This document shows, piece by piece, positions 1 to 7,595 of a DNA stretch of 64,000 bases. Under the pieces are notes generated by a model. That model was not told where the DNA came from. It saw only the letters and a list, made by a program, of their open reading frames with translations, and did no database searches. The stretch covers positions 12,064 through 76,063 of the forward strand of contig UQKM01000011.1 of assembly GCA_900541685.1 (NCBI GenBank), written 5' to 3'. Source of the stretch: an uncultured Collinsella sp. GTDB taxonomy: Bacteria > Actinomycetota > Coriobacteriia > Coriobacteriales > Coriobacteriaceae. The position numbers and the translations under genes were made by a program. The number at the start of each line of letters is the position of its first letter. Within the stretch, counting starts at the first letter, position 1.

Positions 1-738
1 AAGCCAGGCGCGCTCTTTTGCTTTCGCCGTATCCTCAGAAGCCTCCTTCAACTTTTTGGCTGCGAGCTCTAAATCATCTGACGCATCTTTAATGGCATCG
101 GTCGAGATCTCGGAACCCTCGAGCGCAACAAAATCAGACTCGGATGTCCTGGGCACGGCAAGCGCCGTACCGGTATAGGTCACACTATCGGTATCCTGCG
201 CCGACACCGCCTGCGTGGCACGCGCGGCGATCAGATACGGCAGAGCCGTCTCGATTTTCTGTAAGCCTTCCGATGCGCTTTTTGCAAACTTGTTGCGCGT
301 TTTAATGATCTCAATCCCGGTGTCGACCATATTGCCGGCAACTGGTTCGGCACCCGGGATGAGGATGGCGACCAGGCCCGTCCCGATCGTGGCAAACCCC
401 GCCAGCCCCAGACTCAAGATGCTCGCATCAACCACCGTGGCAGCCGTGTGATAGGACGACACTACGTTGGCACCCGCCAGCGCGCCGCTATCGGCCGCCA
501 CCTGGGTATCCCCGGCACGCGACATGCTCCATATCGCCGCCGTCGACGAAAACAGCAGCGTGAGCACCACCAAGATGACCACCGCAGAGGAGAGCGTGGT
601 GTAGGCACCGTCTTCGATAAACAGATCGACACCGGCTCGACCCATAAAGCCGCCTCGCTTGCGATGGCAGCTCGGACGGCACGTCAAAACGCGTCTAGAC
701 CAGAAACGCTTAATCCCATGTAGCAATCCACGAATCAT
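1..738 (-). CDS. TadE/G-like Flp pilus assembly protein (partial, runs off left edge)
   Basis: An open frame runs from an ATG at 738 to the window edge with no stop, giving 246 codons, so the C-terminus is missing. The start has a good ribosome site (GGAGGGAG) five bases upstream and overlaps the end of the tadE gene by 29 nt. Residues about 45-70 form one hydrophobic segment after a short basic, Cys-containing N-terminus. The motif EDGAYTTLSS sits where the neighbouring pilins have their A|QxTxE processing site, which suggests a pseudopilin-like N-terminus. The next part (AADSGALAGANVV) is typical of TadG/'Tad-like' proteins of Flp loci. The distal part is Lys/Glu/Ala-rich and probably helical. 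It is the last visible gene of the Tad operon. The family call is by motif and context. Confidence 0.75.
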   Translation of the reverse strand, partial: MIRGLLHGIKRFWSRRVLTCRPSCHRKRGGFMGRAGVDLFIEDGAYTTLSSAVVILVVLTLLFSSTAAIWSMSRAGDTQVAADSGALAGANVVSSYHTAATVVDASILSLGLAGFATIGTGLVAILIPGAEPVAGNMVDTGIEIIKTRNKFAKSASEGLQKIETALPYLIAARATQAVSAQDTDSVTYTGTALAVPRTSESDFVALEGSEISTDAIKDASDDLELAAKKLKEASEDTAKAKERAWL

Positions 739-1246
739 AGTCTCCCTCCAGCCATTCGGGACGCGATTGATACGAGACATCGACTTTGAGCTCAACGTAG
801 CCGCCCTCGGCGGTACCACCCATAGCCTGCGCAAACGCACCGATCACAGGCAACGGCTTGACCTCGCCGGAAACGGACACGGACGAGACGCTACCCGCAT
901 CTGCCCGGCCAAGCTCGATATCCCACGACAACGGCCCGCCGGCATGAAAGATCGAAACGTTGGGCACTGCGGCAAGCCGGCGGCGGGTAAACTCCTTAAG
1001 ATCGTCGTCCTCCGCCGTCGTCGTGGTCATGAGCCGCGCGGTCTCGGCGGCGGCAGACTCCATGACCGCGCGCGTATAGAGCAGGCACACCGGTTGCAGT
1101 GCGAGAAGGATGAGCGTCAGAAACGTCGGCAGCAAAAAAGCGGCCTCGACCGTTGACTGCGCCCGGTCCTCACGCGCGATATCAATACAACGCGATGTCC
1201 TTAGCGCCCGCAGCGGCGTCGATAACCGATGTCGAGGCAACGCCAT
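710..1246 (-). CDS. tadE: TadE-like pseudopilin
   Basis: The protein contains EDRAQSTVEAAFLLPTFL, the classic TadE/TadG signature: a processing site (probably A|QSTVEA) followed by one membrane helix. TadE-type pseudopilins are processed and needed for Flp pilus assembly at the cell envelope. The frame is open further upstream, but that extension reads as low-complexity out-of-frame sequence. I placed the start at the ATG at 1246, which overlaps the preceding small pilin gene by 65 nt. A rarer start nearer the motif is possible, so the N-terminus is uncertain. The region after the helix (about 120 residues, ending ESYD-type acidic/aromatic sequence) looks like an extracytoplasmic domain. It overlaps the next gene by 29 nt, consistent with translational coupling. 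Confidence 0.75.
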   Translation of the reverse strand: MALPRHRLSTPLRALRTSRCIDIAREDRAQSTVEAAFLLPTFLTLILLALQPVCLLYTRAVMESAAAETARLMTTTTAEDDDLKEFTRRRLAAVPNVSIFHAGGPLSWDIELGRADAGSVSSVSVSGEVKPLPVIGAFAQAMGGTAEGGYVELKVDVSYQSRPEWLEGDYDSWIATWD

Positions 1247-1400
1247 GGGATGCCGCCCACTCAACCAGCGCCGCCAAGCGCCCATCGGTGCCAGCGCGCC
1301 AAAGCCCCGCGATCGCCAGCACGATCGATAACAGCGCCACCGTGACGATGGCGTATTCCACAGTCGCTTGGGCAACCTCTTCACGCAGAACGCCATGCAT
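1182..1400 (-). CDS. small Flp/TadE-type pilin-like protein
   Basis: A 72-residue protein with EEVAQATVEYAIV followed by a hydrophobic helix (residues about 14-32) and a short hydrophilic tail. The A|QATVEY arrangement puts Glu at +5 and Tyr at +6 of the predicted mature protein, the rule for type IVb (Flp) pilins cleaved by a TadV/CpaA peptidase. It is the second pilin-like gene of the operon and is shorter than TadE. It could be a minor pilin or a pseudopilin. The start ATG at 1400 has a strong ribosome site (AAAGGAGGGA), and that site is embedded in the last codons of the upstream gene, so the two are coupled. No prepilin peptidase gene is visible in the window. Confidence 0.75.
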   Translation of the reverse strand: MHGVLREEVAQATVEYAIVTVALLSIVLAIAGLWRAGTDGRLAALVEWAASHGVASTSVIDAAAGAKDIALY

Positions 1401-1401
1401 T

Positions 1402-1965
1402 TCACGATCCCTCCTTTGAGCTTATTGTTTGCGGGACCAGGCGCACGGCGCGCAGACGACACGAAGCATCGCCAGTATCCGCGGCAACCGTCACCATATC
1501 GACCCAGCCGCGTCCGTCACGCACGATGGCGCCCCACACGTTTCCCTTGATGTCGAGATAGCCGCTCAGAGCAAGTTGCGCCGTGGGTACCTCGCGATAG
1601 GAACGCAGCACATCCGCCGCCGCTTCGGTCATCGGTCGGTCCTCGGACCATGCAAGCCGGACCACAATCGCGTTGCCCCCAGGCGAATCCGTCGCAGTGC
1701 CAGACCGCTTGTCGAGCGTCCGCAGAAAGGTTTGCGCCGTGACAGCGACATCCGAATCGTCCGCATCTCGCATCTCATCTTTTTGAGACGCCACCGCCGA
1801 ATCTGAGCCCAAATCGGAGGCGGTCCCAGGACGCTGCTGCCGCGCGGCGTTAAGCCCCCAAAGCACCGCCGCTATCGCCACGGTCAGGCAAGCAAACACC
1901 AGCAGCACCCCGACGGGGCGCTCGCCCTCTACAGGCTGTTGATGCCCTCGCTGATAGCGTTCCAT
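1402..1965 (-). CDS. membrane-anchored protein of the Tad locus, unknown function
   Basis: A 187-residue protein I do not recognise. Residues about 18-40 form one transmembrane helix preceded by a basic N-terminus. Then comes an Asp/Ser-rich linker (DSDSAVASQKDEMRDADD) and a compact C-terminal domain of about 110 residues that looks extracytoplasmic (Thr/Val-rich strands). The gene sits between the two small pilin genes, starts inside the 3' end of the flp gene (37-nt overlap) and carries the ribosome site of the next gene in its last codons, so it is part of the operon. By position it may be an accessory or minor subunit of the pilus machinery, or a protein with a pilotin-like role. That is inference from context only. 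Confidence 0.65.
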   Translation of the reverse strand: MERYQRGHQQPVEGERPVGVLLVFACLTVAIAAVLWGLNAARQQRPGTASDLGSDSAVASQKDEMRDADDSDVAVTAQTFLRTLDKRSGTATDSPGGNAIVVRLAWSEDRPMTEAAADVLRSYREVPTAQLALSGYLDIKGNVWGAIVRDGRGWVDMVTVAADTGDASCRLRAVRLVPQTISSKEGS

Positions 1966-2162
1966 AGATCTTGGACCTTGCCCTTAAATGCGACGATGGC
2001 GATAATCGCGATCACCACGAGCACGCCGACCAAGATGGCATACTCGGTGGTACCCTGCGCACTCTCCTCCTGCAATAGTTCCTTGGCGCGCTGACGAACA
2101 TGTGCCGCCCGGCAAAACGCCCAGCCCTGCACCTTGCCAGCAGTGTCAGTCATCGTGTTCAT
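1929..2162 (-). CDS. flp: Flp-type type IVb major pilin
   Basis: A 77-residue prepilin. After a 36-residue basic leader, the motif ESAQGTTEYAILVGVLVVIAI gives a predicted cut A|QGTTEY with Glu at +5 and Tyr at +6, then a single hydrophobic helix and a short tail ending NAISEGINSL. This is the standard build of actinobacterial Flp pilins, the structural subunits of Tad adhesion pili. The ATG at 2162 is preceded by GGGAGGAATAC, a strong ribosome site, consistent with high expression. It follows tadC after 10 nt and overlaps the next gene. The leader is longer than in many Flp proteins. An internal ATG at codon 4 is an alternative start. Confidence 0.88.
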   Translation of the reverse strand: MNTMTDTAGKVQGWAFCRAAHVRQRAKELLQEESAQGTTEYAILVGVLVVIAIIAIVAFKGKVQDLWNAISEGINSL

Positions 2163-2172
2163 GTATTCCTCC

Positions 2173-2814
2173 CTACATCATCCCGCCTGCTCCCAGCAGC
2201 GGGCCCAATATGGACAGAAGCAACGCCGGCAAGATGAGCGTGCCGGTGGGAATCAGCAGCTTGACGGGCGCACGCTCGATCTCGCGCTCGACTGCGGCGC
2301 GATGGGCCGCACGGATCTCGCGACTTTGAGCAGCCAGCGTCTCGGCCAGCGGAGCGCCCAGGGCAAGCGCCTGCCCCACCGTGATGGCAAAGGTCTCGAG
2401 CGCCCTCACGTCCAAATCACGCGCGGCAGCCAACAGCTCGGCCTCGCGCGTCCCCACGCCCACCTGCCACGCCATGCAGGCTCGCTCAAGACGGACGGCC
2501 AGCACCGACCGACGATTGGCGCAGAAAATCTCGAGCGCCGCGTCAAACGAAAGGCCGGCAGAAAGCCCTAGGCGCACCACGTCGATCATCTCGGACACCT
2601 CACCGAGCGACACCCGCGCCGGGCCGCCCGCCCCAATCGCGTCCTTCATTCGCGCGGTCAGGGCATCAATCACCGAGCGGCCCGCAGCAATGACCAGCAC
2701 CGCTTCACGCTTGCATGTCTCTGCAATCTTGCGAGCATCCGCACGCTCCAAACCTGTCGCGACAAATACGCTCAGGGCACACAGACAAGCCGCGACCCCG
2801 ACCAGGGCGCTCAT
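2173..2814 (-). CDS. tadC: TadC, type II/IV secretion platform protein
   Basis: A 213-residue integral membrane protein, the second GspF/T2SSF-domain platform subunit of the Tad secretion machine, which works with TadB and the TadA ATPase in the inner membrane. It has one N-terminal helix (residues 1-22), a T2SSF-like cytoplasmic helical domain (about 55-185, with EMIDVVRLGLSAGLSFDAAL) and a C-terminal hydrophobic hairpin ending LLGAGGMM. The longer open frame upstream is out-of-frame tadB sequence. The true start is the ATG at 2814, which overlaps the tadB stop as ATGA, a typical translational coupling. Confidence 0.88.
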   Translation of the reverse strand: MSALVGVAACLCALSVFVATGLERADARKIAETCKREAVLVIAAGRSVIDALTARMKDAIGAGGPARVSLGEVSEMIDVVRLGLSAGLSFDAALEIFCANRRSVLAVRLERACMAWQVGVGTREAELLAAARDLDVRALETFAITVGQALALGAPLAETLAAQSREIRAAHRAAVEREIERAPVKLLIPTGTLILPALLLSILGPLLGAGGMM

Positions 2815-3737
2815 AACTCCACCCGCATAATGCGCCGGATAACTACCAGGGCAACGACGTTGAGGGCAAGTCCCAGCACCACGGCGCCCGCACCAGCCGG
2901 CGTCGCAAGACCGCGGCGAAAGTCTGCCGAAAGCAAAGCCAGTACCGCGCACATGCCCGCCGGCATCGCCGCAACCATGTGTGCCGACATACGCGCCTGT
3001 GACGTCTTAACGTCCAGACGGCGCTTGAGCTCAATGCGCTCACCCACCATGCTCGACGCCTCGGACAGCAAGCCGGCAAGCGGAGCCCCGGTACGCTGCG
3101 ATACTTTGAGCGCCAAGGTGACAAGCGAAAGGCCGGGGGCATCGATGCGAACGAGTAGGTCATCGAGTGCGTCGGTCGCCGAGATACCGCAATCTATTGC
3201 CGCCGCCACCCGCAAAAACTCGGTATGCACCGGCTCTTGCGCATGGGCGCCCACAAAGCGCATGCCCTGTGCCAGCGAATGCCCCGAGGCAAGCGACATG
3301 GATAACGCTGTGAATGCCTCGGGCATGGCCTCTTCTGCATCGTGTTGCTCGCGCCGGCTCTCAAAGCCATCCCGAGCGGCACCAACGGCAAACGGAGCAA
3401 CAAGTCCCAAGGCAAATCCGAGGGGCGATAACGACACCATCGTTAGTAAAACGCAGCAGACACCGCTCGATAGCAGCAGAAACGCCAAACATCCCGAAGC
3501 ATCCTCGATCACGAGGCCAAGGCGATGCGCCGGAGCCAGCGATGCCCACGAACGGGCGATCTTTTTCAGCAGATCGTTTTCCACCAGCTCACGCGGCAGC
3601 TTCTCTGCCACCGTCTCGAGCGCCTGACGTGCCAGCTCCGCCGGCGGTACCTGCGGCACACGAGGTTCCGCCCCGCACGCCGTCGCGACAGAAAGCCCTG
3701 CCAAGCCCCCTACGACGAGGGGCACAGCGATCTCCAT
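2811..3737 (-). CDS. tadB: TadB, type II/IV secretion platform protein
   Basis: A 308-residue inner-membrane platform protein of the Tad pilus. It has an N-terminal helix, a central pair of helices (about residues 85-118), a T2SSF domain (MPEAFTALSMSLASGHSLAQGMRFVG, about 145-265) and a C-terminal helix. The pattern G-x-P-L/A-x-x-L in SQRTGAPLAGLLSEAS is characteristic of TadB/GspF. The ATG at 3737 has the site AGGAGGTGG nine bases upstream. The gene overlaps tadA by 28 nt and tadC by 4 nt. It presumably forms the rotating or scaffolding membrane core driven by TadA. Confidence 0.9.
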   Translation of the reverse strand: MEIAVPLVVGGLAGLSVATACGAEPRVPQVPPAELARQALETVAEKLPRELVENDLLKKIARSWASLAPAHRLGLVIEDASGCLAFLLLSSGVCCVLLTMVSLSPLGFALGLVAPFAVGAARDGFESRREQHDAEEAMPEAFTALSMSLASGHSLAQGMRFVGAHAQEPVHTEFLRVAAAIDCGISATDALDDLLVRIDAPGLSLVTLALKVSQRTGAPLAGLLSEASSMVGERIELKRRLDVKTSQARMSAHMVAAMPAGMCAVLALLSADFRRGLATPAGAGAVVLGLALNVVALVVIRRIMRVEL

Positions 3738-5038
3738 TCGTCCACCTCCTCTTGTGTGAGCGTCCCCGACCGCAGGCCTTCTGCGATAAACGGCGGCTCG
3801 CGGTCAAGCGTCCAGGTGCGCTCGGCGGCATCGAACGTCACATAGCGCTCGAGCTCTACGCCGCCCGATGCGGCGCGTCGCACCCCCGAATACGAGGAGA
3901 CGAAGCGCCTGCCATCGGCGTGGCGCTCGGACATCACGATACCGTCGAGCGCCATGGCAATCTGCTCCTCGATGAGCTCACTCGGCAGGTCGATGCCATA
4001 ACGTGCAAGCAACGTCAGACGCACCACGGTCTCCTGTTCTGAACCCGCATGAAGTGTGGTGAGCGACCCGTCGTGGCCCGTGTTCATGGCCTGCAACATG
4101 TCGCAGCACTCGGCACCGCGCACCTCGCCCACCACGATGCGGTCGGGGCGCATGCGCAGGGCATTAGTTACCAGGTCGCGGATCGTCACCGCGCCTTCAC
4201 CCTCAATTGAAGCCTCGCGCGCCTCTAGGCGCACCACGTGCGGATGATGCGCAAACTTGAGCTCGGCAGAGTCCTCGATCGTCACGATGCGCTCGCCGGT
4301 GGAAATCTCACATGACAACGCGTTGAGCAGGGTGGTCTTACCAGATCCCGTGCCTCCCGCAACCGCCAGGTCCTGTCGCAGCGACACCGCGCACGACAGC
4401 AGCTGCGCATACCAAAGCGGCAGCGACCCCAGCCCCACAAGCTCGTCCAGCGAGCAGATACGGTCCGAGAACTTTCGGATGGTGAGAATGGGTCCGTCAA
4501 TCGCCACAGGCGGAATCACCGCGTTGACGCGATAGCCCGTTTTGAGGCGGGCGTTGACGATGGGGCTGCGCTCGTCGATACGGCGGCCAAGTGGCGAGAT
4601 GATGCGGTCGATAAGCACACGGATCTGTTCATCATCCTCAAACGCATGCTCGATGGGGTACAAGACGCCGCCGCGTTCAAAGAAAGCCGAGCGGCAGCCG
4701 TTGATCATGATCTCGGTAACGGTGTCGTCCTCGATGAGCGGCTGCAACGGCCCCAAGCCCACCACGTCATCCAAAATCTCGTCGATGATGGTTTCGTGCT
4801 CGGGCGTCGCGAGATCGGTCGGCTCCTCAACATTGAGCGCCGCCTCCACCGCAGGACGCAATTCCGAGCGGGCAAGTGCCGGGTCGATATAGGCGCTGAT
4901 ACGCGCCACTTCGTCGTAACCCATGCGGTCCATCACGGCGCGCTTGGTGCGTCGTTTCACCGCGCGGCGACGCCCCGCATCTACAGGCGCTGCCGCCGCT
5001 GCAGCGCCGGCAGCCTTAATCCTCGTTTGCAGGCTCAT
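3710..5038 (-). CDS. tadA: TadA/CpaF secretion ATPase
   Basis: A 442-residue hexameric ATPase that powers Flp pilus extension and retraction. Visible motifs are Walker A GGTGSGKTT (about 228-236), an Asp box (ITIEDSAEL, about 251-260), Walker B IVVGEVRG (about 301-308) and the His box TGHDGSLTTLHAG (about 320-332). The N-terminal part contains the CpaF signature DDDTVTEIMING. The length is normal for the family. The start ATG at 5038 overlaps the tadZ stop (ATGA). The N-terminus is unusually Ala-rich (residues 9-20). The call is firm. Confidence 0.95.
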   Translation of the reverse strand: MSLQTRIKAAGAAAAAAPVDAGRRRAVKRRTKRAVMDRMGYDEVARISAYIDPALARSELRPAVEAALNVEEPTDLATPEHETIIDEILDDVVGLGPLQPLIEDDTVTEIMINGCRSAFFERGGVLYPIEHAFEDDEQIRVLIDRIISPLGRRIDERSPIVNARLKTGYRVNAVIPPVAIDGPILTIRKFSDRICSLDELVGLGSLPLWYAQLLSCAVSLRQDLAVAGGTGSGKTTLLNALSCEISTGERIVTIEDSAELKFAHHPHVVRLEAREASIEGEGAVTIRDLVTNALRMRPDRIVVGEVRGAECCDMLQAMNTGHDGSLTTLHAGSEQETVVRLTLLARYGIDLPSELIEEQIAMALDGIVMSERHADGRRFVSSYSGVRRAASGGVELERYVTFDAAERTWTLDREPPFIAEGLRSGTLTQEEVDEWRSLCPSS

Positions 5039-6684
5039 CGCTGATCACCCTCGCGCAACCAGGGAAGGCGGATACGCGGGCGTTCGGTACGCGTTGCACG
5101 GTCGGCGACCATATCGCCCCAAGGGCCGACGGCGCACCCCAGTTCCACGAGCATCTCGCGCGTGGCCTCGCGCATGCTAGTCGCAAAAGCACTGGTCTGC
5201 CCCACCGCCTCGTCAGCGCGCCCAAACGCCATGAGCGCGGCGAGATCCTGCCCGCCATCGGCGATACGAATCTTGGAGCTCAACGCACAGGCAATCTCAA
5301 AGCGCATGGCGACGTCCTCGTCTGCCCCGCGCGCACCGAACCGGTTGAACACGGCGCTCATGCGCGTGCGCGGCACACCTACTCGACTTGCCAGTTCGAT
5401 GACGCGCGACGCCGATGTCGCGGACGACACCGCCGCATCGCCAACGACCAGGCAACGGTCGCTCGCCGCCACCGCAGCCGCCACGGCGTCGCCCCAAAAG
5501 ACCGAGGTATCGATAAAGACCACGTCGGATTCGCGACGCAGAACATCAAGCAGTAGCTCCACCGGACGCGCCATGAGCTCAGCTTGCTCGGGCGCCGCGA
5601 CGGGACCCCAGAGCGTAACGCCCGGCGCCACGCGCATCGATGTGGCTACGATATCCGGCTCGGTGAGCGTGCCCGCCGCCGACGGCTCGATAAGTGCCGC
5701 CATATCGCGCGGAGCATCGACGCCTAACAAGTCGTAAAGGTTTCCAAACATCAGGTCCAGGTCGAGCACGGCGGCACGCAAGCCCAACAGCGACGATGTG
5801 TGTGCCATGGTGGCAACGATCGTCGACTTGCCGCAACCGCCCGAACCCGAAATAGCGCAGATGACCGGAGCTCGATGCGGCGGAGCGGCAGCGTCTGCCG
5901 GCGGCATCGGAGGCGGCGGGGCGGGCGTCGGTGGCAGCGCCCCCGTCTCCCCCGCCGCAACCACACGCTGCGTCCAAGCCGGCATGGCAGCTTGTTCGGT
6001 CTGCGAGGCAGGCTCGTTCTGCGCAATCTGCTCATGCTGCATTAGCGACAACTCGCCGCACCCGGCAAAGCCCTCAACTTCGTCGAGTTCATCCACCAGA
6101 TTCACGCCGTGCACGTATCCCATATCTACAGCCGGGGAGTCGCCAGCATGCTGCGCCGGCCCTCCAGCGTCATCGCATACAAGGGGGTTCCGGGGGCGCC
6201 GACCATGCTCGGCTTCCGCTTTTCCATAATCATCAACACGCGGGCCTCTTGTAGCGCGAGGCGCCCCGGGTTCCCTATCAACAAAAGCATCGGGCTCAAT
6301 CGTCATGCGCCGATCGGAATCAACCGCTCCCTCGCCCGCACGCCCGTTGCCGCATATACTGTGCGCAGCGATGACCTCGGTCGCCCCCGCGCGAAACAGC
6401 CCCTCGATATCCGACGGATCGAGCGCTTCTATCAACACGACCACGCGACTCACGCGGCCTTCGGCCGTCAGGCGCGCAACAGTCTTGCGCACATCTTCGG
6501 TATCAAACAGAGACGCCGCGATGATGGCAGCCCCGCGGCGCGACGGAAACGCCCGCGCCATGGAAACCAGCCCGTCCAGGTCACCCACGCGAAGCACCTG
6601 TGCGCCCACATCACGGCCCTCGACTTCCCGCTGCAACAGCCCGTAATCGCCGCACGCGCAGCACGCAAGCCAGATCGCCTTCAT
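5035..6684 (-). CDS. tadZ: TadZ/CpaE-like ParA/MinD-family ATPase
   Basis: A 549-residue protein with an N-terminal receiver-like domain (about 1-110), a long Pro/Ala/Glu-rich linker (about 115-275) and a C-terminal ParA/MinD-type ATPase with the deviant P-loop GSGGCGKST (about 280-288) and DLDLMFGNLYDLL, the CpaE/TadZ signature. TadZ localises the Tad machine, often at a pole. The ATG at 6684 overlaps the cpaB stop by one base (TGATG) and the downstream tadA start overlaps its own stop (ATGA), so it is tightly coupled. The linker is longer than usual and may be disordered. Confidence 0.92.
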   Translation of the reverse strand: MKAIWLACCACGDYGLLQREVEGRDVGAQVLRVGDLDGLVSMARAFPSRRGAAIIAASLFDTEDVRKTVARLTAEGRVSRVVVLIEALDPSDIEGLFRAGATEVIAAHSICGNGRAGEGAVDSDRRMTIEPDAFVDREPGAPRATRGPRVDDYGKAEAEHGRRPRNPLVCDDAGGPAQHAGDSPAVDMGYVHGVNLVDELDEVEGFAGCGELSLMQHEQIAQNEPASQTEQAAMPAWTQRVVAAGETGALPPTPAPPPPMPPADAAAPPHRAPVICAISGSGGCGKSTIVATMAHTSSLLGLRAAVLDLDLMFGNLYDLLGVDAPRDMAALIEPSAAGTLTEPDIVATSMRVAPGVTLWGPVAAPEQAELMARPVELLLDVLRRESDVVFIDTSVFWGDAVAAAVAASDRCLVVGDAAVSSATSASRVIELASRVGVPRTRMSAVFNRFGARGADEDVAMRFEIACALSSKIRIADGGQDLAALMAFGRADEAVGQTSAFATSMREATREMLVELGCAVGPWGDMVADRATRTERPRIRLPWLREGDQR

Positions 6685-7343
6685 CACTCGTCGCCTCCGC
6701 TCTTTTTGCCGCGCGCCGTGGCGGGAATCGTCAAGCTGACCGTTCCCTTGCCCGAGGCTCCCAGCAGTTCCTTGACGTCTTCGGGGTCAGCCGCCAGCGT
6801 CACCCATTCGATCTTGCCCTCGCGCGTGGAACCGGAATCCTCACTGGTATCGATCACGTACGCGCCGCACAGCCGATCGGTTACGCCGTCTTTTTGCACG
6901 TACACGTCCACGTAGCTGCCCACGCCCGCAGCACCGCCGACCGAGTGCTCGGCATCGACCGCCACCGAAACGGCGACCTTGCCCTTAGGTACCTCGAGCA
7001 TGTGGCTCTCGGCCTTGGTGTAGACATTGCAGATCACGGCGTTTTTGGGAATACGCGAAGTCGTCACGTCGCCGCGCACCTGGCGTAGCTCGGTCGCCGC
7101 GTCACGCGGCAGCAGACTCGTCAGCCACTCCTGGGTTATGACATTGGTCTCATCGAGGGTCTCACCCACATCGATATCGCGCGCCGCGACGCATACCTCG
7201 ACGCGATCGCCACCGTACTTGGCCAAGGTCTCAGCCTGGACCTGTTCGGCTTGCGAGCGGATCGACGAGCCGTAAACCATGCAGAGCAGAGCAGCGAGCA
7301 CGCCCGCGACCAGACTGATGGCGATGCGCTTGCTCTTGTTCAC
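6684..7343 (-). CDS. cpaB: CpaB/RcpC-type Flp pilus protein
   Basis: A 219-residue protein with an N-terminal transmembrane helix (about 8-26) and a SAF-like domain (VEVCVAARDIDVGETLDETNV, about 45-105) typical of CpaB/RcpC, a periplasmic or envelope-facing pilus assembly factor. I chose the GTG at 7343 (VNKSKRIAIS) because it has a well-spaced AGAGGAG site. The frame stays open upstream but without a signal, and an in-frame ATG at 7358 lies inside that ribosome site. It is the first gene of the Tad operon, so its upstream region (7344-7540) should hold the operon promoter. Confidence 0.88.
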   Translation of the reverse strand: MNKSKRIAISLVAGVLAALLCMVYGSSIRSQAEQVQAETLAKYGGDRVEVCVAARDIDVGETLDETNVITQEWLTSLLPRDAATELRQVRGDVTTSRIPKNAVICNVYTKAESHMLEVPKGKVAVSVAVDAEHSVGGAAGVGSYVDVYVQKDGVTDRLCGAYVIDTSEDSGSTREGKIEWVTLAADPEDVKELLGASGKGTVSLTIPATARGKKSGGDE

Positions 7344-7454
7344 GGCCGCTCCTCTCATGGCAGTGCCGGGCGAATGCCCGTACCACCATTGTCTGGGCGG
7401 CCAGAGTGCAAAGCGGCGCAATCGCAATCTTGGTTTTCGATGTCAAACCAATCG

Positions 7455-7507
7455 CTGACCAAAAGCTGACCAGCCCGTCAAGCTCGTGGCAAGGTTTTGG
7501 TCAGCAC
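7455..7507. repeat. intergenic motif cluster shared with 39714-39785
   Basis: Upstream of the Tad operon, CTGACCAAAAGCTGACCA (7455-7472) contains two TGACC half-sites spaced 11 bp apart. It is followed by CCGTCAAGCT..TGGCAAGGTT (7475-7496) and then an inverted TGGTCAGC. Both parts recur, in swapped order, at 39714-39762 in the divergent spacer between two other genes. Either a shared regulator site or a dispersed intergenic repeat would explain it. Confidence 0.7.
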
Positions 7508-7543
7508 GTCAGCAAACTGCATGTTTCGAGGCTTTTCCGCAGC

Positions 7544-7578
7544 AAAAAAGCCGTCTCCCGAACAGTTGGGAGACGGCT
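7544..7578 (-). terminator. Rho-independent terminator of rsgA
   Basis: Arms AGCCGTCTCCC (7549-7559) and GGGAGACGGCT (7568-7578) form a perfect 11-bp stem with an 8-nt loop. Read on the minus strand it is followed by a TTTTTT run. It lies 17 nt past the rsgA stop and separates rsgA from the Tad promoter region. Confidence 0.88.
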
Positions 7579-7595
7579 GTCATAGGAAAAATCAA

